Shown here piece by piece: positions 31,322 through 43,369 of a DNA stretch of 64,000 nucleotides. This stretch comes from Tricholoma matsutake (taxonomy: Eukaryota; Basidiomycota; Agaricomycetes; Agaricales; Tricholomataceae). Every line of letters begins with the position of its first letter. The first letter of the stretch is position 1. Location of the stretch: positions 7,378,001 through 7,442,000 of the forward strand of contig AP026545.1 in assembly GCA_026075535.2 (NCBI GenBank). Direction: 5' to 3'. Both the position numbers and the translations under genes were made by a program. The notes under the pieces were generated by a model that did not search any database, had not been told where the DNA came from, and worked only from the letters and a program-made list of their open reading frames with translations.

Positions 31322-32070
31322 GACAGCAAGAAGTACTAGTACTAATAGTGTTGGCAAGAATACCATCTGGGGGGGCATGGTAATTCTGGGCAGTAGGAAA
31401 TGCTGCTTGCAGTGGTCAGCAACACTTACTAGCACCTACTACTCACTGTTCAAAACTTCAAGTGGACCAGTGCCAAATTGGGGCCTTGAAATGTTGGATT
31501 ACCCCTTGCGAACAAACATCAAATAATACAGAGTTTTCAGAAATTCTTGTCCCACGTGTTTTTGGTTGAACTTGGTTGAATGGAAAATCTGTAAAATAAA
31601 ATAAATCAAGATAAATATTAAAATTTGAAATGGGTGTAGCACAGAGCCTCTTGTGGCCTCTTGAAGGCTTGTGGCAGATAGCCAGCAGTGTATATTATAA
31701 GCTTACCGATGATACAATGCTGAAATGTGAGATAATCATATAAGTGGGCCCCGGCACTGGGCAAGCTCAGTACATGGGACCATGGGTAGTGGATTCTAGC
31801 ATGATACCAGTTTATATCTGCATATAATAAGGTAGAAGAAATATAGCAAGTGCTGCAACTGAATGGGTTCGTTGAACAAGATTATAAATAATGCGTGTTG
31901 TCATATGCATGGCCCAGGCCATATGTAGTGATGCTGGATGGAAATGCCTCGCTCTGCATTCTGTAACCTAAGAGTTGCAGATATAAGGACTCAAGAGGTT
32001 TTAGAAGGCAACAAATGCTGAGCAGGGGATACACACTTTAACTTCGTGGAGCAACCACCTGCACAGTGCA
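31322..32070. other. Region without a supported gene
   Basis: This is the upstream flank of the Plavaka-like gene, AT-rich with no clear ORF or repeat border. The transposon's right terminus may lie here, but I could not match it to a left terminus. Confidence 0.4.
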
Positions 32071-32072
32071 TA

Positions 32073-32152
32073 CCTTTGCTGCAACACTCCTTTGCTGCAA
32101 CACTCCTTTGCCGCAACACTCCTTTGCTGCAACACTCCTTTGCTGCAACACT
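32073..32152. repeat. Minisatellite, five 16-bp units
   Basis: CCTTTGCTGCAACACT is repeated five times in tandem; the third unit has CCGC in place of CTGC. The period is not a multiple of three, so the minus-strand frame across it (CCSKGVLQQRSVAAKE) is a repeat artefact. Confidence 0.85.
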
Positions 32153-35100
32153 CCTCCTGCATAGAACCTTGCAAGTGACTTGGCAGACACCATTCCTGTG
32201 TAGCCGCCATGTGTTGCAAGTGTCTAGAAGATTTCACATCCATGTATAATGCAGGGCTCAGTACTTGGTAAGTTCGGGTTGATTCCTCCAAATTTACGGG
32301 AGTGGATCGGTCCCAACATTGAATAATTGGTTCAGAGATCACATACACGCTTTCATCTGCTGAGAAACCCTACTACATGCAACCATTAGTGTATGTATAC
32401 GGCATTGTAAGACATACACAGCCGGAATGGGGGAGGGTAAGGTGAGAGACATGCCTGATGTAGAGGTGGGAATGAAGTGATGCACACGGAGACAAATTTG
32501 AATACGCACGGCTTTTCTCTAAACTTTAGTACCACTTATCTTTCCACTGTCACCCTCCTTTTCATGCAAACAATCTCTCAATTTCCAGCCTCTGCCCTTC
32601 AAGCTCACTCAGTACGTACAGCACTCCATATATTCGTCAAATTGCCAAAGCGTTGACACCCATTCGCTTCAAGTACGCCCTGGCAGATCTGAGTGCAGCC
32701 CGATTTTGTCCATGGCTATGATCATCCCAGGCAACAATGGAATCTCAAAGCAGAAGCTGCCACAACCTCGCCTTTCCCATGACTGTGCCCAACATTCCCT
32801 CGGCTTTGTCGGCAATCCTGCTGCCCTCTGCTGATGTAACACTGCCAGTATCCTTTAGGCTGTTCTCTTCCCCTCCTCCTCTACCCAATCCCCTCCTCCA
32901 CTGCATGATCGTCATCCATGTCCCTACAAATTTATCCTTCACCCAGGAGCATCTGCATCGACCCGCCACTGCTGTCTGTGAATTGCAATCTTGCTATTGC
33001 CTTAGCTTTAGCCTCGGGCCGGAATCGGGTGCCCGATAACGGCTTTGACTTCTGATGCCTTGCGTTCTCAACATGGCAAGGTCTTCCATGATGGCGGTGA
33101 GACAAGTGACAGGTGATTGAAACTAGATTATGTGGCTTCCGTGGTGGCCAATCAGCATCCAGGAGTAAGTTCTTCGATATCATAGCCTCCATTCCATAAC
33201 TGTATATTGATCCTGACCTGGATCTGCCAAATATAGACCTGTCATATAAGTCAATGGTTGCCCTAGAGAGGCTTGCTTCACCACTCTCAACACTATGAGG
33301 TTGTGAAGTTTCTTGAGGGCCTTTGCAGTCTTTCAGCGCTGCTAAAAGACACCAAGTCAAGATGCGGTAGGAGGACCTGGAGGTGGATATCATTGATCAA
33401 GAAAGCAGCAGAGCAGAATCCTTAACCGCGAACTGCAGGAAGGGGTGGGGGTGGGGGTCCCGCCAGGAATTGTTGTGCTCTGCATGCCAAAATGTAAATT
33501 TTAGGCCACTCAGCTAGTGTCACAGTTTCGAGCAGAATCACACCGCTGATCCTGGTTTCAAACTTGTAGATATTTATTAAACGAACATTTTCACAGAAGA
33601 ATAATAATGGAATCGTACCTCAAAACAGAGAGAGCAATTACAAGAGCTCTCCTACAAGCCTGGGCTGCCGGGCGGTCAACAAGTAATGAGAAATGGTAAG
33701 CGCGATCTATATGCCTTGAGGTCAAGTTAGTTGAACAAGGCAGGGCAGAGATAGTACATACATTTGTCAGTTGCTTGTCGAGATGAATAAGATACGCATA
33801 GTGGATTCTATGCAAAAGTAATCACATATAGGCGAATATGCATGGCGCTGAATATGTATATCACGTGATTCCAGGTAGTGATTGGAAGGAACCGGGAACA
33901 TAAGATGAAATAGCATAATGAAATAGTCAGCCTCATCTTCCACCCCAAAAACATACATAGATGAGCTCACACTCGTGTCAAAACTCAATGATAAAAGGCG
34001 GCACAGTGGAGATATGGACAAGAAGCGAAATGTTTCAGTAACAGCTTTCGTGTGGTGGTGATGCCGTCATGGTGAATCATTGGGAGGAATGGGTTAGACA
34101 ATCAAACCGGGCTAGCGTCGTGGAGGATGGAACTTCAAGCAGATCAATCAACCAAGTGATAAGAGAGGTTTGCAGAGGAGTTGGGCTGGAGGTTGTGGGG
34201 GTGGAGATGGCGGCAAGTGGGTTCCAGGTGGGCCTGAGGGAGAGTCGGGACCATAGCAGATGATTACCCACACTCCACATCCCATCCCAATCCCCGAACC
34301 CCAATTGAGCTGCTCACAAGTGAGCTCTCCCTTCAATGTGAAGCACGACGCCCATATATCGAGATTGAGATTGCTAGTATGCCAAATCAATGCAGATGAC
34401 AGTTGTTTAATGCCCATCACCTGCATAAGTCTGCCTGTAGGTGCAGGTTGCAGGGCATCAGGGGTCGTGGGAGAGGGGGGTGCAGGTAAGGCCAGGGAGG
34501 AGGCGGTCAAGGAGCATAACAAATTTTCAAGGGAGAGGGTGGACCCGGTCACCCATGTGCCAGAGCTCTGTTAGTTTTCAGGTTGAGCATGATTCCTCGA
34601 TGACCTGATGAATAGAGGGCATGCTCATATGACGCGGTATCAAGTATAAGGACATTATGTGAGATTTCTTTGACAAAGGGCGTGAGATGGCAGATGTGAA
34701 AGACGAAAAAATCAATGATTACTAATTTTCATCTCTTGGAGACTCGCAAGGTCTCCAGTTGCACCATGGGCAACCAGCACGAGAGAGTTGGCCATAGTTT
34801 TGGAATTGGGACTTGCCAGACTACTGCACGACTGGGTCAGATCATGCCGTTGACGTGTATACGATACTGACTAACCTTATGATGGTCTGAATGATCTCAG
34901 GTAACCGTAGTTTTACCTTAGAAATAACCTGACCTGTCACAGAACTATGGGTGATAAGCACATCAAAGTTCAAATGAAGACGGAGAGCCATACCACATAC
35001 TATCAAAAGAAAAAGTCAGCCCTCATGATAAAGATCAGCGCTAAACAACACTGACATGCCCTGGAAACGTTGTGAAATATTTGTTCGTCACCTTGTCAGC

Positions 35101-35270
35101 ATATTCACCAATGATAAAGTGTCCTCTCCTGCGGCGACCAGCATGATCAGTGGTGGATCAGAAGGGAAAGAATAGGAGACTCACCAATAATTTGTATCAG
35201 GCTCTGGCAGCCAATGACTGAGGCACTGAGGCTATAGCAAATAGTTAAAACCATCAAAGGCAGAAGTGCG
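32153..35270. other. Long region with no recognisable gene
   Basis: Several 70-150 codon frames occur on both strands (for example minus 32932-33393 and 34148-34552), but none has a motif, a credible exon pattern or neighbours that support it. A CpG-containing Pro/Ser-coding stretch at 32,737-33,039 (plus) is the best candidate and remains weak. Confidence 0.4.
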
Positions 35271-35279
35271 AAACTCATG

Positions 35280-35430
35280 TTTCAAGATGACCCATCTAGT
35301 GTTGTGATGGCTCAGCTTGGCCTGAAAGCTGTGGCTTAGGCCTGGCTTTGAGGGGCCCAGGCTTTTGAAAATGCAAGCCTGAGTGAAGACGGCTTCAGAC
35401 TGGCTTAGGCTGGACCTCAGCCACTTGGAG
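35280..35430. repeat. Word-saturated cassette, AGGCCTGG/GGCTTAGGC family
   Basis: Within 150 bp the words AGGCCTGG, GGCTTAGGC, CCCAGGC, GCCTGA and AAGCC recur in both orientations (GGCCTGAAAGC, TTAGGCCTGG, CAAGCCTGAG, TGGCTTAGGCTGG). No long terminal repeat is seen. Confidence 0.45.
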
Positions 35431-35639
35431 CTTAGTGACAAGGGAGGTGAAGAAAAGTAATGAAATTGGATATATATGGATGGTATTAACATGTCGAGGT
35501 ATAGATACATTAGTATATACTACATCAAAGGTGTTAGCATAAGGGTCAGAAAATAATGGATGGACCTACCTATGCACGAGCGTCGTTCAACTTCAAACAT
35601 AGATAAACTATCAAAAGATCGTTAGATCATTAGATGTAA

Positions 35640-36140
35640 GCGATGGACTGTGATGGATGGGGAGTATCGTCATTGCTCCCCGTTTCCACCCCGCGAGCAG
35701 TTGCTTGTGGCGGCAGTTGGGGGTGCTCTGGTGGTTGTGGTGGCCATCGTCCTGTGCCTTGTTGTTGGGGTGCTCGATTGTCCTCCGTTGTTGGGGTGGG
35801 CTCTGTGATTACAAGATGTCTAGAATCTAGAAAATAATTGGTTAGTAAAAAGAAACATGGGAGAAAAAAAAATTACCTGGGGTTCAAACGATGATAGACG
35901 TCGTTTGGGCCCCGTTCATGTGGTTCATCATTTTCCCCCCTCCCCTGTCATTCATATTCATTGTCGTCTCATCATCATGCCATTTGTCTCATCTGTTATC
36001 CAGTTCTCAGAGGGGTGATGTGGGTGTGCCATCTCATGATTATACATTAGTTGAACAAAAAAAAAACAAGAAAGTAATAAGAAAAAAAACATACCTATGG
36101 CCCAACCGATATTCCTCATCATTTGGGCCCATTTTCTACA
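35640..36140 (-). repeat. Inverted palindrome-plus-intron-like modules
   Basis: Read on the minus strand, the palindromes GGGCCCAAATGATGAGGAAT ... (36099-36130) and CAAACGACGTC ... CGTTTG (35885-35908) are each followed by donor-like GTATGT or GTAATT, poly-T and CTAAC-like sequence. A CAAGCAACTGCTCG hairpin follows (35692-35710, minus). The design is the same as at 3922-4380 and 18,875-18,966. Confidence 0.5.
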
Positions 36141-36430
36141 TGATGTGCATCTCGAGGTTATACAATAGTTGCAACTGATATGCAAATGAATACACTAGTT
36201 AGTTGGGCGAAAAGACAATAAAGTAATAAGAAAATAAACATACCTAGGGGCCAGTTTTCAACGCGACATGGCTACCTGGAGTGAGGCTGAACAGCGAACA
36301 TGAAAGTTGAGATGTTGATATCTTGTGATATGCTATTACTAAACAATAACAAACACTAAGAACTGCTAGTGTTTGACCTTGAACAAGAGGTGGCAGATTG
36401 GCTGATCACGGACATGGTTGATATGACGTA

Positions 36431-36445
36431 CCCCCCCCCCCCCCC
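36431..36445. repeat. Homopolymer C run (15 nt)
   Basis: An uninterrupted run of 15 C follows TATGACGTA, 70 nt before the outer retrotransposon. It has no evident function and is prone to length error. Confidence 0.8.
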
Positions 36446-36449
36446 AAAT

Positions 36450-36518
36450 GAGGAGATTGTTGTGGCTTGTATTGATGAATGGCAGGATGGCAAGGGATGA
36501 GCGGCATCTCATGGCATC
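36450..36518 (+). pseudogene. Left flank of the gene split by the outer chromovirus
   Basis: A plus-strand frame EIVVACIDEWQDGKG reaches a TGA and then the target site GCATC. Sequence beyond the retrotransposon (48,604 onward) continues on the plus strand toward a C2H2-like segment. That these were one gene is plausible but not shown, because frames on both sides are interrupted. Confidence 0.3.
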
Positions 36519-36944
36519 TATAAGGGCAACCTAAGCCTCTAGCAAAGGGAAATCCGAAGTTAAAATCATGCTACATAATACAGGGATTGGGGGCGCACCT
36601 AGCAAAGGGAAATCCGAAGAGAAAACTCTAAGGATCCCCTTGCTGATGCCCAGTATATGTGAAGACGACAAAAATCAAATATAACCTAAAAATAGAAAAA
36701 GGCGGAGATAGGCGGATCAAGGCCGCCGAATGACATCATACCAAGGGGTATGTGTTGGAAGGGGTACTCCGCCTCTAAATATAAAAGTGTCAACATGTAC
36801 AAACATGATAGCAAGGGAAAATTAGTAATAAAATCCGGAAAAATCATAGATAATGAAGAATAGAAGGAAATGAGGTGGGGAAAAATATAGGACGAACATA
36901 AAAAATAGGAAAAACACACAGGGCACCCCCCTAGTCCCCTTACA
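36519..36944 (-). repeat. 3' LTR of element A
   Basis: 426 bp, starting TGTAAGGGGACTAG and ending CCCTTATA in element orientation. The end is the unusual TG..TA rather than TG..CA. A purine tract (AGAGAGGGGGTGA) precedes it on the minus strand. Confidence 0.9.
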
Positions 36945-36955
36945 TCACCCCCTCT

Positions 36956-39687
36956 CTAAGATGCATCACCCCGATTCATTTGAAATCGTATACAACCAAA
37001 GTCCGTGACTTGAATGCGACGCGGTGCAGCAGTGTGCCGTCGGTGGAATTCCTTGATTAACCGAGGGGCATTTACATCAGACTCTTCGACCCATGAGTTC
37101 TCCTCATACCCATAACCCTTCCAATGTACCAAATACTGGAGTTTTCCTCGACGTAAATGGCTGTCCAAGATTGACTCGACTTCATATTGGGGTTCTCCCT
37201 TGATCACTGTAGGTGGTGGTGGTGGGTGTGAATGGCGTCCTGGGAACGGATCTGGGGGAGCTGGAAGCAATTTGACGACATGGAAGATGGGATGGAGTCT
37301 GGACATGGAGGCTGGGAGGCATAGACGATAGGCATGTGTTCCAATGCACTTGACAATGGGGAAAGGTCCCAAGAAGCAATGAGCGAGTTTCTTGGATGGA
37401 CGTGTAGTGGAGATGTCACTGGAGTCAAGATAAACTCGATCACCAACCTTGTACTGAGGGGTTGGGGAGTGGCGTTGGTTGTAAAATTGCGCCATGTCGT
37501 CCTTCGCCTTTGCTAAGGCTGCCCTTGCCTCCTCCAAGCTATCCCTCATGCATTCTGTGAACTCATTCACTGTCTCGATTTTGGCGAGGTTCAAATCCCA
37601 TGCGTGGATGTCGTCCAGTGTCTAAGAGGAAAGGGGTCTGTTGAGTGGAAGCATGGACATGGTTGTTGTATCCGAACTTGGCCAAAGGAAGGAGATCATC
37701 CCAATCGTCCCGGCATTCATTGACAAAGAGGCAGATGTACTGCTCCAGTTCCTGGTTGACTCACTCCATCTGGCCATCAGTTTGTGGGTGATAAGCGGTT
37801 GAAGCGAGGAGTTTGATCCCCAGGAGTCAGTACAGCTCACGAGTGAACTCTGCCATGAACTGAGGGCCACGATCCGAGAGGAAGGCACCAGGAAGTCCAT
37901 GTAATTTCCACACATGGTGGAGGTAGAGTCGAGCGGCACCTAGGGCACTGACAGTGGTGTGAGTGGGAATGAAGTGAGCGCGTTTTCCCACTGAGTCAAC
38001 TGTGCACATCACCGCATCAAACCCGTTTGACTCTGGCAATTCCACCACAAAGTCGACGCTGACGACATCCCAACGACTCTCTGGAACAGGAAGAGGGTGT
38101 AGCTCACCAATAGGCTTGCGATGAGGAACCTTGGTGCGTAAGCAAAGGTCACAAGTGTGACAATACTGACCAATGAGCCGTGACATTTGTGGCCACCAAT
38201 AGTTCCGCGAGGTGAGCTCCAAGGTCTTCCAGCATCCGGGGTGGCCAGCAATCTGTGAGTCATGGTGTTGGGATATGATGCACCGGTGAAGGTCTGGGTC
38301 ATTGGGAACATAGATGCGATCCCTGAAATACAACAAGTCCTCCTTTTCAGCCCACTCTGCCGCACGTAAGGAAAGGGTCGATCCCTTCCTCAGTTCTTTA
38401 ACAGCTCGGGCGACCACATCCTCATGTAAACCGCTACAGTTTGCGCGACAAATGTCACATAGGATGTCCCGCTCCTCGCCCTGGGGTGCGATGCCTTCCA
38501 GTGCCCGAATGGTGAACAGGTCTGGCTGCAACAGCACAATGTTTTGGTTGTCACCGCTGCCATCCCCATGGTCTGCACGTCAGGATAGGGCATCGGTCTT
38601 CCCCATGCTGCGACCCAGACGGTGGTGTAAGGAGAAGTCGAATCTGGATAGATACAGGGACCAACGAGCTTGACAACGGTTCAATTTCTTGGCTGTCATG
38701 AAGTACTCGAGGTTCTTGTGATCCGTCCAAATTTCCACCTTGTGTTGGGCACCCTCGAGGAAGTGTCGCCACTCCTCAAGCGCACACATTATCGCCAACA
38801 TCTCCTTGTCATGGATCTCGTAGTTTCTCTCTACAGCACTAAGGCTTTTGGAGTAGAACGCAACAGGATGCCACTTCTGGTCCTCCGGAGACTGCTGAGA
38901 CAACATGGCACCCGTCGCAAAGTCAGAACTGTCGGCTTCTACACAAAAAGGATGCGAATCGTCAGCAAAGGTAAGGATCGGAGCAGAAGTGACCATCTCC
39001 TTAAGCTTTTTGAACGCCTCCTGTTGTGCATTATCCCACCTCCATGCCTCCTTTCCTGTCAAGTCAAACAGTGGTCGTGCATGATGTGAGAAATCCTTGA
39101 TAAAACGCCGATAAAAATTGATGAAGCCCAGGAAAGACTGCACCTCCTTCTCGTTCGTGGGTGTCGGCCAAGCTGTGACCCCATTTACCTTGATAGGATC
39201 CATCTCCACTTGACCCTCTGAGATAATCAGGCTGAGGTACTCAATCTTGGTCCTTTTGAACTCGCATTTGTCCTGATGAAGGTAGAGTTTGTACCGTCAA
39301 AGTCGCTCTAGGACGAGGCGCGTGATGCGATGGTGCTCTTCAACCGTGCGAGTGAAGATGAGGATGTCGTCGAGATAGATGCAGACAACGCCTTCGAGGA
39401 TGAGGTCATGGAAGATGTCGTTCATCATGGTCTGAAAGGTGGCAGGGCTATTAGTAAGGCCAAAGAACATGACAAGCGGTTCAAAAAGACCACGGTTGGT
39501 ACAAAAGGCTGCCTTCCACTCATCTCCCTCCTTTATCCTCACATTATTATAGCCCCAACGGACATCGAGCTTGGTGAAGTATCGGGCTCCACAGAGCTGG
39601 TTTATGAGTTCGGAGATGAGGGGTAGTGGATAGCGATTTTTGACCGTGATGTTGTTGAGCCTTCTGTAGTCTTGAACCGGTCGAAGT
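36956..39687 (-). pseudogene. Element A pol 3' part: RT, RNase H, integrase, chromodomain
   Basis: The minus strand encodes RT with IYLDDILIF (near 39,380), RNase H with CVEADSSDFATGA and WTDHKNLEYF, the HHCC integrase zinc region (ISQHHDSQIAGHPG, CHTCDLC), the DDE core (VSVDFVVELPESNGFDAVM, SDRGPQFMAEF) and a C-terminal chromodomain (QYEVESILDSHLRRGKLQYL, VHWKGYGYEENSWVEESD). TGA stops after ERL (about 39,298), after DALS (38,580), after TRELY (37,827) and in the QME-stop-VNQ segment (about 37,759) each correspond to an Arg CGA codon in the inner copy. The 5' end at 39687 is the insertion point of the inner element. Confidence 0.85.
39683..39687. repeat. Target site duplication GAAGT (left) of inner element
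   Basis: GAAGT here and at 45733-45737 flanks element B. The duplicated bases include part of the RT codon series DGSLRPVQDY of element A, where the CGA codon is intact. Confidence 0.9.
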
Positions 39688-40113
39688 TGTAAGGGGACTA
39701 GGGGGGTGCCCTGTGTGTTTTTCCTATTTTTTATGTTCGTCCTATATTTTTCCCCACCTCATTTCCTTCTATTCTTCATTTTCTATGATTTTTCCGGATT
39801 TTATTACTAATTTTCCCTTGCTATCATGTTTGTACATGTTGACACTTTTATATTTAGAGGCGGAGTACCCCTTCCAACACATACCCCTTGGTATGATGTC
39901 ATTCGGCGGCCTTGATCCGCCTATCTCCGCCTTTTTCTATTTTTAGGTTATATTTGATTTTTGTCGTCTTCACATATACTGGGCATCAGCAAGGGGATCC
40001 TTAGAGTTTTCTCTTCGGATTTCCCTTTGCTAGGTGCGCCCCCAATCCCTGTATTATGTAGCATGATTTTAACTTTGGATTTCCCTTTGCTAGAGGCTTA
40101 GGTTGCCCTTATA
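39688..40113 (+). repeat. 5' LTR of element B
   Basis: 426 bp. A TATATT box-like sequence lies near 39,949. AGAGTTTTCT at 40003-40012 is the complement of the primer-binding site and is the predicted 5' end of the transcript (start of R) under a self-priming model. Confidence 0.9.
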
Positions 40114-40115
40114 GT

Positions 40116-40125
40116 AGAAAACTCT
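40116..40125 (+). promoter_or_regulatory. Self-priming primer-binding site of element B
   Basis: AGAAAACTCT begins 2 nt after the 5' LTR and is the exact complement of AGAGTTTTCT in the LTR. A further AAGG downstream can pair with CCTT just before that LTR segment. Element A has the identical arrangement at 48166-48175. This is the Tf1/Sushi design, in which the 5' end of the element RNA primes its own reverse transcription. Confidence 0.65.
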
Positions 40126-40243
40126 CCCCTAAGGCCCGAAAATCGCGAACGCGCTGCCCAAGATAGGCAGGTACGGACTGGACGATGCTTCCCAAAGCTC
40201 CACAGAGTCCCTACACACTGTTCCAGATACTCTCGCCTTTATT

Positions 40244-41277
40244 ATGCCGCCATTTTCGCCAAATGCACTCCCTAGCGACATGGATGCATCAGAACGCTTC
40301 GACGCGCTTGAAAGCGACGTTTCCAGAATGCGCGCGCAAATCGACTCGCTTAAATCTACGATTGAAAACTTTGTTAGGACCCTCCAGGCTAACCCTACGA
40401 CCAATAGTTCCCCCTTTACAACTCCAAGCACACCCAACAACGACGTTTTGCCAAACGCGTCCACTAAGGAATGTGCCCAGATCAAACCGTCCCCCCCGCC
40501 GAATTTAATGGTGCACGTGTGCAGGGACGTGCATTCCTTAATTCCTGTGAGTTATACATTAGTCTCCAGTCGCATCAATTCGTCGATGAGGCTGCAAAAA
40601 TTTATTGGGCCTTCACATACATGAAATCTGAATGCGCCTATCTCTATGTGGACCGTATCCTACGTCAAACTAAAGAACTCGGTTCTCTACCTTTCTCCAC
40701 TTGGGGTGACTTTCGAGCTGAGTTCGTACGCCACTTCTGCCCCCTCAATGAATGCCACCGAGCAGTGACACGACTTGAGTCATCCACTTACCACCAGGGA
40801 CGTCGATCTGTGGACGACTATATCGATGAGTTCAAGGATTTGGTGGACATGGCAGGATATGGGAGTGGGTTACCAGTGGTGGTGAAGTTCCGACGGGGGC
40901 TCAACCAAGAAATTCAGGACCAGATTGCACAGATGTTGGAAGGGTGCCCAGCGGACAATGATATCCTTGCTTGGTATGAAGCTGCTTCACTCTGTGACGA
41001 GAACCGACTCACAAATGCGGCGTTTAATGCTGCATTCCATGCTCCAACTACCACTCATACACCCTACACCTTCAATCGAAGCCTCCCCCGCCCTAACCCC
41101 ATTCCTACTTGTCAAACTCCCACACCAGCTGTCAATGTCCCAGTACCAATGGATGTTGATGCAGCCCGCAGCTGTGCACGTAAGTTGGATCTCTGCTACT
41201 GTTGTGGGGAACCTGGACACAGGGCTGGAGCGTGTCCCCATTGTCAGGATATCCGCATGCTCACCCCCGAGGGATGA
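40244..41277 (+). pseudogene. Element B gag, two frames joined at a C7 run
   Basis: Frame 1 (MPPFSPNALPSDMDASERFD; coiled coil DALESDVSRMRAQIDSLKST) runs to the 7-C run after AAACCGT (about 40,491-40,497). The Gag core continues in the -1 frame (AEFNGARVQGRAFLNSCELY; QFVDEAAKIYWAFTYMKSE; FRAEFVRHFCPLNE; SVDDYIDEFKDLVDMAGYGS; KFRRGLNQEI) to a CCHC zinc knuckle (CYCCGEPGHRAGAC). It stops at 41277. Element A has the same C7 and the same frame relation, so the shift is ancestral or a real translational feature. Confidence 0.75.
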
Positions 41278-41393
41278 GACGAACTCCTGCAAGATTTGTT
41301 GGCGCATGTAGATGTTGAGGAAGCGAAGGATCAAGTTGCAGAGGAGATTAAGTTGGAAGTTGTAGAGGAGCAGGATTTTCCTATTCGCAGCGA

Positions 41394-41980
41394 GTGAATT
41401 GTACGCCCTCACTGCCTGTCCATAACCGCTTTGAAGTCTTGTCAGTTGAATCCCCAGAGAATGAATCCATTTCTGTGACTGCTCCCCTCTCTGACCCTTC
41501 GAAGTTGGCTAAAGACGTACCTGCTCTCCCCATCTCTCCTTCTACTCCATGTCCCAAATTAAATCATGGGAGCGTAAACTACCACGCAAGTATATTGTGG
41601 CATCCACTCCCTCTGCACATTCCTTAAACCTAGCCATCGAACTGCAGACGACCAACACTGGACAGATACTCGGTGTCTCTGCGCTCCTGGACTCTGGTGC
41701 GACTGGTCTCTTCATCAATTCCCATCTGGTACAACAACATCATCTAAATACTCGCTCACTCTCACATCTGATACCTGTATATAACGTGGATGGATCCCCA
41801 AATGAAGCTGGTGCCATCCGAGAGGTTGCAGACCTGGTTCTCCATTACAAAGATCATAGTGAGCGTGCCCTTTTTGCTGTCACTCAATTAGGAAAGCAGA
41901 AGGTGATTTTGGGATATCCATGGCTTCGAGACCATAACCCAGAGGTCGACTGGCGCACCGGGGAGGTTACCATGAGCTGA
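41394..41980 (+). pseudogene. Element B protease
   Basis: The retroviral-type aspartic protease motif LLDSGATGLFIN (near 41,690) and the flap-distal segment VILGYPWLRDHNPEVDW are present. The pol frame opens at 41394 by a -1 step relative to the Gag-end frame, as in element A. A one-base deletion in CCCAAAATTAAA (three A here, four in element A) shifts the frame near 41,556, and a TGA after TMS (41978-41980) replaces CGA present in element A. Confidence 0.8.
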
Positions 41981-42094
41981 TGTCCATCCCGCTGTCGGAC
42001 GTGTTTCACAGAAGCCAGGCAAGAACGTCGTGGACAGAAGGCAGCAATACGACGAACTCAGAAGTGTCATGCTGGACTCCTGCCTATACCAGAA

Positions 42095-43369
42095 GTGGAA
42101 TTGGAAGGGGTTCCTGATCTAATGCCAGACTCGGATGATGATGATGAGGACCCAGAGGAAGTGGAGGAGGGTGATTGGATCTTCTACACTGCGATTCGCT
42201 CATCGCATGAGGTGTGTGCCACATCGAACATATCCCAATGCCTCGCCAAGGCCTTCCACAAAAACAACGCTGCTAAATCCTCTACTAACTCCTTGCTCCC
42301 TCATCTCCATGAGTTTGAAGACGTGTTCTCCAAGGAGTCATTCGACTCTCTTCCTGCGCGTAAGCCATGGGATCACACGATCGAACTCACCCCCGGCGCA
42401 ACCCCTTCATCCTGCAAGGTCTATCCTCTCTCTCCGGAAGAACAACGGCAGCTTGACCAGTTCATCGACGAGCACCTGGCCTCTGGACGTATTCGACCAT
42501 CGAAGTCACCCATGGCCTCTCCCTTTTTCTTTGTCAAGAAGAAGGATGGCTCACTTTGACCGGTTCAAGACTACAGAAGGCTCAACAACATCATGGTCAA
42601 AAATCGCTACCCACTACCCCTCATCTCCAAACTCGTAAACCAGCTCCATGGAGCCCGATACTTCACCAAGCTCGATGTCCGTTGGGGCTATAATAATGTG
42701 AGGATAAAGGAGGGAGATGAGTGGAAGGCAGCCTTTTGTACCAACCGTGGTCTTTTTGAACTGCTTGTCATGTTCTTTGGCCTTACTAATAGCCCTGCCA
42801 CCTTTCAGACCATGATGAACGACATCTTCCATGACCTCATCCTCGAAGGCGTTGTCTGCATCTATCTTGACGACATCCTCATCTTCACTCGCACGGTTGA
42901 AGAACACCATCACATCACGTGCCTCATCCTAGAGCGACTTCGATGGTACAAACTCTACCTTCATCAGGACAAATGCGAGTTCGAAAGGACCAAGATCGAG
43001 TACCTTGGCCTGATTATCTCGGAGGGTCAAGTGGAGATGGATCCTATCAAGGTAAACGGGGTCACAGCTTGGCCGACACCCACAAACAAGAAGGAGGTGC
43101 AGTCTTTCCTGGGCTTCATCAATTTCTATCGGCGTTTTATCAAGGATTTCTCACATCATGCACAACCACTGTTCGACTTGACAGGAAAGGAGGCATGGAG
43201 GTGGGATAATGCACAACAGGAGGCATTCGAAAAGCTTAAGGAGATGGTCACTTCCACTCCGATCCTTACCTTTGCTGACGATTCGCGTCCTTTTTGTGTA
43301 GAAGCCGACAGTTCTGACTTTGCGATGGGCGCCGTGTTGTCTCAGCAGTCTCCGGAGGACCAGAAGTAG
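42095..43369 (+). pseudogene. Element B reverse transcriptase and RNase H start
   Basis: An acidic linker precedes RT (SDDDDEDPEEVEEGDW). RT motifs in order are [28 protein letters not shown], a TGA at 42557-42559 in place of Arg (CGA in element A), [53 protein letters not shown] (catalytic DD) and LGFINFYRRFIKDFS. RNase H begins with CVEADSSDFAMGAV. A TAG at 43367-43369 replaces the TGG of WHPVAFYSKSL in element A. Confidence 0.85.

Noticed and set aside
32001..32348. Minus-strand 115-codon protein
   Set aside because: It crosses a 16-bp minisatellite and has no motif or exon support.
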